64,000 nucleotides of DNA from Bradyrhizobium cytisi (GTDB lineage Bacteria; Pseudomonadota; Alphaproteobacteria; Rhizobiales; Xanthobacteraceae): the NCBI RefSeq assembly GCF_008123515.1, contig NZ_VSSR01000029.1, forward strand, positions 62,001-126,000, in the 5' to 3' direction. A program made the position numbers and the translations under genes. Below the pieces are notes generated by a model. It worked only from the letters and a program-made list of their open reading frames with translations. It was not told the DNA's origin and did not search any database. Below are positions 59,953-64,000 of this stretch, piece after piece (within the stretch, counting starts at the first letter, position 1; each line of letters starts with the position of its first letter).

Positions 59953-61737
59953 ATGAATGAGATGGCTGGCTTCAATCGCGACACGACCGCAGACGAGGTA
60001 CTCGCGGGCATCGATCTGTCCGGCAAGGTCTACCTCGTGACGGGCGCATCGTCCGGCCTGGGCCGGGAGACCGCTCGCGTGCTCGCGTCGCGCGGCGCAA
60101 AGGTCATCATGGCCGTCCGATCGCCCGACAAGGGCGAAGCAGCCGCCACAGCGATCAGGACGGTCGTACCGGGCGCTGCGCTGGACGTCCGCCTGGTCGA
60201 TCTCGCCTCGCTTGCCAGCGTGCGCGCGTTCACGGCGACCCTTGCAGGTTCGTACGGCGGCCTCGACGGCATCGTGGCCAATGCCGGCGTGATGGCGATC
60301 GACCATGCCCTCACCGCGGACGGTTTCGAGATGCAGTTCGGGGCCAATCACCTCGGGCACTTCCTGCTCGTCAATCGGCTGGCGCCGCTTCTCGAGGCGC
60401 GCGCACCCTCGCGGCTCGTCGTGATGACATCGGGCGCCCACCGCTTGCACAATGTCGACCTTGAAGATCCGAACTTCCGTCATAAGCCGTATGATCGCTG
60501 GGACGCCTATGGCCAGTCGAAATCGGCCAATGCTCTGTTCGCATTGGCGTTCGACGCGCATCACCGCGACGCAGGCGTGCGCGCGTTCACGGTTGCCCCA
60601 GGAATCATCACCGATACCAACCTCCACCACCATCTGACCCAGGATGATTTCGCGCCGCTGCGCCGCCGTCAGCCGGAGGTCGCCAATCTTCCGCGAAAAA
60701 CTCTGGCCGCCGGAGCTGCAACGATGCTCTGGGCGCTCGTTCATCCCGAGCTCGATGGCCTGGGCGGCCGCTTTCTCGAAGACTGCGGCTTCTCCGAGGT
60801 GAACCCGGATCCACGCCTGCCCAACGGGATCATGCCATGGGCCCTCGATCAGGCTCATGCCGAAGCGGTCTGGGGCTTGTCGGAGCGCCTCGTCGGCGAG
60901 TTCTTTGCAAGAACTGCAGATTCGGGCGTCAAGACGTCCGCGACGGCTCTTCCCTCGTCGGCTGCTGTTGCCAGCGGGCTGTCCGTGAACCGGCAGCCCA
61001 GCACGAACCGGCTGCAAGGCCGGACATTGGAAGTCGCACTCGAAGCAGACGGCAAGACAATCCTGGAATTTCTACCAGATGGCGTGCTGCGCTGGCGCGG
61101 CCTGCCTGGTCTCGCGCTGGATCAAAGCGGGTTCTGTCCGGTCGACGTGGTGGAGGCGGCTCCAGACGTGCTGCTCATCGTGGCGATGCTGCCGGCACAG
61201 GGCCGCGAGACCATGGCCATCGTGCTCGACCTCAGCACGCATCACGTGTTGTTCGTCGCATCGCAGCTTGCCGACGGTCGGCGCCCGTTCGAAAGAAAGA
61301 CCAGAGTGACGCAAAGATTCACGAAGGGACAAATTCGCAGCTCTCGACCTTCGTTGCAATCCTCTGCCCCCGAGCCTACACGCGACCTCATCGGAACGCG
61401 GGCGATCTACCGCTACAGCGAGGACACTGTTTACGAGCACCTATATCTGAACACGCACTGGTACTCATATCAGTGCCTGAAGGGCGTACGCCGGGGCGAT
61501 TGCGGCACGGACGAAGCGAGTTATTGGAAGATCCGGGATGACATCTATGTCGTCACCTGGCGGGAGATCCTGATCGATCTCGCCGCCACTTTCGTCTACG
61601 ACATGAAGGCCCGTCGGAGCACCGGCTGCGCCTGGGGAACGCCGGGCGGATCGCCGGAGCCCCGACATATCCTGACGGGAGCCTTCTTTGAGAAGCTCAA
61701 GGACGCGGGCTATCCTGCCGACATCGAGCTCATTTGA
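59953..61737 (+). CDS. SDR oxidoreductase fused to MoaF-type C-terminal domain
   Basis: The 594-residue protein has two parts. Residues 1-315 are a classical-type SDR close to retinol-dehydrogenase/WWOX-like members: 'VTGASSGLGRETARVLASRG' near 30, 'IVANAGVM' near 108, Ser in 'VVMTSGAHR' near 157 and YxxxK in 'DAYGQSKSAN' near 185. After a linker, residues 350-594 resemble MoaF: a beta-rich middle part and the MoaF_C-like 'IGTRAIYRYSEDTVYEHLYL' near 480 with 'WREILIDLAATFVYDMKARR'. MoaF domains are lipocalin-like with poorly known function. The ATG follows GGAAGGA and the gene ends the ABC operon before a terminator. Confidence 0.87.
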   Translation: MNEMAGFNRDTTADEVLAGIDLSGKVYLVTGASSGLGRETARVLASRGAKVIMAVRSPDKGEAAATAIRTVVPGAALDVRLVDLASLASVRAFTATLAGSYGGLDGIVANAGVMAIDHALTADGFEMQFGANHLGHFLLVNRLAPLLEARAPSRLVVMTSGAHRLHNVDLEDPNFRHKPYDRWDAYGQSKSANALFALAFDAHHRDAGVRAFTVAPGIITDTNLHHHLTQDDFAPLRRRQPEVANLPRKTLAAGAATMLWALVHPELDGLGGRFLEDCGFSEVNPDPRLPNGIMPWALDQAHAEAVWGLSERLVGEFFARTADSGVKTSATALPSSAAVASGLSVNRQPSTNRLQGRTLEVALEADGKTILEFLPDGVLRWRGLPGLALDQSGFCPVDVVEAAPDVLLIVAMLPAQGRETMAIVLDLSTHHVLFVASQLADGRRPFERKTRVTQRFTKGQIRSSRPSLQSSAPEPTRDLIGTRAIYRYSEDTVYEHLYLNTHWYSYQCLKGVRRGDCGTDEASYWKIRDDIYVVTWREILIDLAATFVYDMKARRSTGCAWGTPGGSPEPRHILTGAFFEKLKDAGYPADIELI

Positions 61738-61750
61738 CCTGTGGCTGAGA

Positions 61751-61778
61751 GGCGGATCAGCCCGATCCGCCCTCCCTT
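61751..61778 (+). terminator. Terminator hairpin after SDR-MoaF gene
   Basis: GGCGGATC (61751-61758) and GATCCGCC (61764-61771) form a perfect 8-bp stem with loop AGCCC, followed by a pyrimidine-rich CTCCCTTTCTT. It lies 14 bases past the stop and close to the convergent MBL gene end, so it may serve both. Confidence 0.65.
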
Positions 61779-61780
61779 TC

Positions 61781-62680
61781 TTAGCCCCACTTCATCTCGC
61801 CCTTGGCGACCTTGGAGCCGATATCGAGTGCCACGCCCATTCCGAGATTCGGGAAGCGGGCTTCCATAGCCGCCTTGAGCGCGGCACCGTCAGCTGCCTT
61901 GGCGAGCTCTTCATCGAACGCGAGCAGATATTTTTTGGTGTGCTCGACGGCGGAGAGATCGACGGCAACGCTCGGCGCCATGTGACCTGCCACGACGATA
62001 GACGGCCTGCGTGCGGCGATCTTGTCGAGGTTCGCGACCCAGGCCGCGCGCTGCTCCTTGGTCGGCGTATCGGCGGTCCAAACGTGAACACCGGAGAAGA
62101 TCATCACACCGCCGAACACGGCGTTCAGGGAGGGAACGAAGAGATAGCGGCGGTTGGCAAGGCCGTCGGCATTGACGATTTCGATCGTCTCGCCGTCAAC
62201 CGCGAAAGAGGTTTCATCGAAAGCTTCCGGCAGCACGATGTCTGCCAGGGTCTGCGGACCGTTCTCCTTCAACTGCGGGCCCCAGACGGCGAGCTTTTTC
62301 TCCACATTTCCCTTGATGGCCGCAAGCGTCGCGGATGCCGCCAGCACCTTGGCATTCGGAAAGGCTTCGCGCACGGGCTTCAGGCTGAAATAGTAGTCGG
62401 GATCAGATTGGCTGATGTAGATGGTCGTCAGCTTCTTGCCCGTCGCCTTGATCGCCTCGGCCAGCGCACGTCCGTCGGGATAAGAGAATCCGCCGTCGAT
62501 CAGGACCGCCTCGGTGGGACCATCGAGCAGCACCGGAGCACGAAAAAACCCGTTGGGGCCGGCGGGAAAATGCTTCCAGCTCAGCTTGGACTCAGCGGAA
62601 TACCCAACATCAGCGGGAGCAAATACGGCGGCGGCGCTGGCAGCAAGGATCGTTTTCACGATCTGTCTCCTTGAGAACAT
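61781..62680 (-). CDS. MBL-fold protein with degenerate metal site, Tat signal
   Basis: The 299-residue protein starts with a Tat-like leader ('MFSRRQIVKTILAASAAAV') at the ATG 62680, which has GGAGAG just upstream; TTG 62695 or ATG 62692 are alternatives. The metallo-beta-lactamase fold is indicated by 'AVLIDGGFSYPDGRALAEAI' near residue 65 and 'IVVAGHMAP' near 215. The HxHxDH zinc motif is replaced: 'YISQSDPDYYFSL' near 90 has Gln and Tyr where two His ligands normally stand. It may bind one metal or none. It is convergent with the SDR-MoaF gene. Confidence 0.82.
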   Translation of the reverse strand: MFSRRQIVKTILAASAAAVFAPADVGYSAESKLSWKHFPAGPNGFFRAPVLLDGPTEAVLIDGGFSYPDGRALAEAIKATGKKLTTIYISQSDPDYYFSLKPVREAFPNAKVLAASATLAAIKGNVEKKLAVWGPQLKENGPQTLADIVLPEAFDETSFAVDGETIEIVNADGLANRRYLFVPSLNAVFGGVMIFSGVHVWTADTPTKEQRAAWVANLDKIAARRPSIVVAGHMAPSVAVDLSAVEHTKKYLLAFDEELAKAADGAALKAAMEARFPNLGMGVALDIGSKVAKGEMKWG

Positions 62681-62728
62681 CGGTCTCTCCATCAAACTTC
62701 GTCAGTGGGATAAGTCGGTCTTGAGCCT

Positions 62729-63361
62729 TCAAGCCGCGCGCAACTGGGCAGCCAGCAGATCGAAGCGCCCGAACAACAAGCTGCTGCTCAGCAACCGGCG
62801 TCCGGCACCTTCGCCGGCCACCAGCGCCGGCACACCATCGACGGCAAATCGCGCCATCTCGGAACGGGCAGCTTCGACCCGTCCCCGGTAAGCCGCGAGG
62901 ATGGCATCGTCTGGCGCCCGAACGCGGCCAGCCGCATCGGTGAATTGCGCTTCGTCGAGCACGTCGGCGACGACCTGAAGACTGGAATTGTCCCGGCCGT
63001 CGACATAGCGAGCGCGCTGCAGCAGTTTTAGCGCCTCCAATTCGCGAGCGGGCTCCGCGAGGCCGACTGCGACCAGGCCAAGGGTTGCGGGGGCCGAGTC
63101 GAACATGCCGCCGATATTGCTGAGGATCTGGTTGCGATAAGGCTCAGTGAAAGCTTGGCCCGTGAGTCGCGCAATGCGCCGATCGTTCTGCCAGGCATAG
63201 GCCGCAAAATGCTGGTCCATTGGTCGGGCGGCCTCACCTGCGAACATGCCGGTCGGTGCGAGCTCCAGCCTCGTGTCGGCCAGCCGCGCAAGCTGGTCCA
63301 AAACCGGTCCAGCGCCGTAGCACCAGCCGCACAGAGGGTCGAAGAGATAGGTGATCCGCAT
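62729..63361 (-). CDS. DsbA family protein
   Basis: The 210-residue thioredoxin-fold protein opens with 'MRITYLFDPLCGWCYGAGPV', whose CxxC (CGWC) is the active site, and contains the helical insert of FrnE/HCCA-isomerase-like members. The C-terminal cis-Pro loop reads 'DGVPALVAGEGAGR' near residue 185. There is no signal peptide, so it acts in the cytoplasm as a disulfide isomerase or glutathione-linked enzyme. A longer start at 63385 adds eight residues. It is divergent from the LysR gene, with about 110 bases between. Confidence 0.87.
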   Translation of the reverse strand: MRITYLFDPLCGWCYGAGPVLDQLARLADTRLELAPTGMFAGEAARPMDQHFAAYAWQNDRRIARLTGQAFTEPYRNQILSNIGGMFDSAPATLGLVAVGLAEPARELEALKLLQRARYVDGRDNSSLQVVADVLDEAQFTDAAGRVRAPDDAILAAYRGRVEAARSEMARFAVDGVPALVAGEGAGRRLLSSSLLFGRFDLLAAQLRAA

Positions 63362-63474
63362 GATTTCAAGCCGCTGCGATTCCATGTGCCGCAGAATTAG
63401 CCGACGCCAATTGATTGATAAACGCTACATAATGATACATATTGTTAGCTGCTGGCTTACAATCACTGAGTCCA

Positions 63475-64000
63475 ATGGAAACGATCAACCTCAATCGCCT
63501 GGCCTATTTCGCGGCAGTGGTTGACGCGGGCTCCTTTACCCGCGCGGCCGAGCGGCTCGGCATCACCAAGACGGTCGTCAGCCAGCAGGTCGCGCGGCTC
63601 GAGGCCGAACTGAAGACGGCGCTCCTGCTGCGGACGACCAGAAGAGTGGGGCCGACCGAGGCCGGACGCCTGCTGCACGCCCGCTGCGTCATGATCCTGC
63701 GCGAGGCCGAGTATGCCATAGACGAGCTTGCCCAGACGAACGCCGAGCCCATGGGGGTACTGCGGATCGCAGCGCCGAACGACTACGGTGCATCGACCAT
63801 TGCGCCGGTCGCGGCCGAATTTGCGCGGAAGTACCCGGCATGCGGCGTCGATCTGGTTCTCTCGGATACCAGGACGGACCTCATCGCCAACCAGATCGAT
63901 CTGTCGATTCGCGTCGGCTGGCTGAATGACTCAAGTCTTCAAGCCCGACGGCTCGGGACGTTCCGCCAGTTATTGGTAGCCCCGCCGGAGATCGCCGTGG
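63475..64000 (+). CDS. LysR family transcriptional regulator (3' end outside window)
   Basis: The first 175 residues are visible. The LysR helix-turn-helix is at the start: 'LNRLAYFAAVVDAGSFTRAA' and 'TKTVVSQQVARLEAELKTAL'. The effector domain begins near residue 92 with 'GVLRIAAPNDYGASTIAPVA'. The frame is open to the window end. The ATG is 17 bases after an AT-rich stretch containing TACATAATGATACATATTG, a likely promoter/operator region shared with the divergent DsbA-family gene, which it probably regulates. Confidence 0.92.
   Translation, partial: METINLNRLAYFAAVVDAGSFTRAAERLGITKTVVSQQVARLEAELKTALLLRTTRRVGPTEAGRLLHARCVMILREAEYAIDELAQTNAEPMGVLRIAAPNDYGASTIAPVAAEFARKYPACGVDLVLSDTRTDLIANQIDLSIRVGWLNDSSLQARRLGTFRQLLVAPPEIAV

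Overview
The window looks like chromosome of a rhizobial alphaproteobacterium, most likely Bradyrhizobium or a close relative. This is inferred from the high GC content, the abundance of ABC transporters, VOC and SDR proteins, palindromic repeats of the kind common in Bradyrhizobiaceae, and a remnant of an IS5-type transposase. No rRNA, tRNA, CRISPR array or prophage was seen. It reads as an accessory catabolic and transport region with about 50 genes, several decayed genes and few housekeeping genes.

Left part (1-20.2 kb): a CYTH-CHAD protein (cut by the window edge) followed by a Pit phosphate transporter; an IS5 transposase tail; a Tat-exported metallo-beta-lactamase-fold hydrolase; an MFS transporter; two M20 peptidase/amidohydrolase genes around an enolase-superfamily gene; a caspase-fold protein; and a tight sugar-acid type operon (sodium:solute symporter, leaderless sialidase, SDR) with a good promoter and an inverted-repeat operator. 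A divergent Mfd paralogue with a basic four-fold repeat at its N-terminus follows, then a CoA-transferase and a two-domain VOC protein.

Middle (20.2-34.7 kb): a ribose-type sugar ABC operon on the minus strand with a divergent ROK repressor, dinB (DNA polymerase IV), a complete peptide ABC operon with a fused double ATPase, and a small group of VOC, class II aldolase and D-2-hydroxyacid dehydrogenase genes.

Sulfur-oriented region (35.0-47.9 kb): a 2x[4Fe-4S] ferredoxin plus FAD oxidoreductase pair (AprBA-like layout), an O-acetylhomoserine/cysteine sulfhydrylase, a decayed LLM monooxygenase start next to an intact flavin reductase, an EpsC-type serine acetyltransferase with an apparent frameshift, a TauD-type dioxygenase with a taurine/sulfonate-type ABC transporter, an intact LLM monooxygenase, a MetQ-type binding protein without its ABC partners, and an Lrp regulator. 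Together these would import organosulfur compounds, release sulfite by dioxygenase or monooxygenase chemistry and fix sulfide into cysteine or homocysteine. The role of the FAD/ferredoxin pair there is the main open question.

Right part (48.1-64 kb): a tannase/feruloyl-esterase-family hydrolase lacking the usual cysteine pair, a Bug-type binding protein, a ring-cleavage-type VOC enzyme, a quinone-oxidoreductase-type MDR protein, and a GntR regulator whose probable operator occurs both before its own gene and before a fumarylacetoacetase-family plus AA_synth operon. Then comes a LuxR regulator and a five-gene operon of a NitT/TauT-type ABC transporter ending in an unusual SDR-MoaF fusion, an MBL-fold protein with a broken metal motif, a DsbA-family protein and a LysR regulator cut by the right edge.
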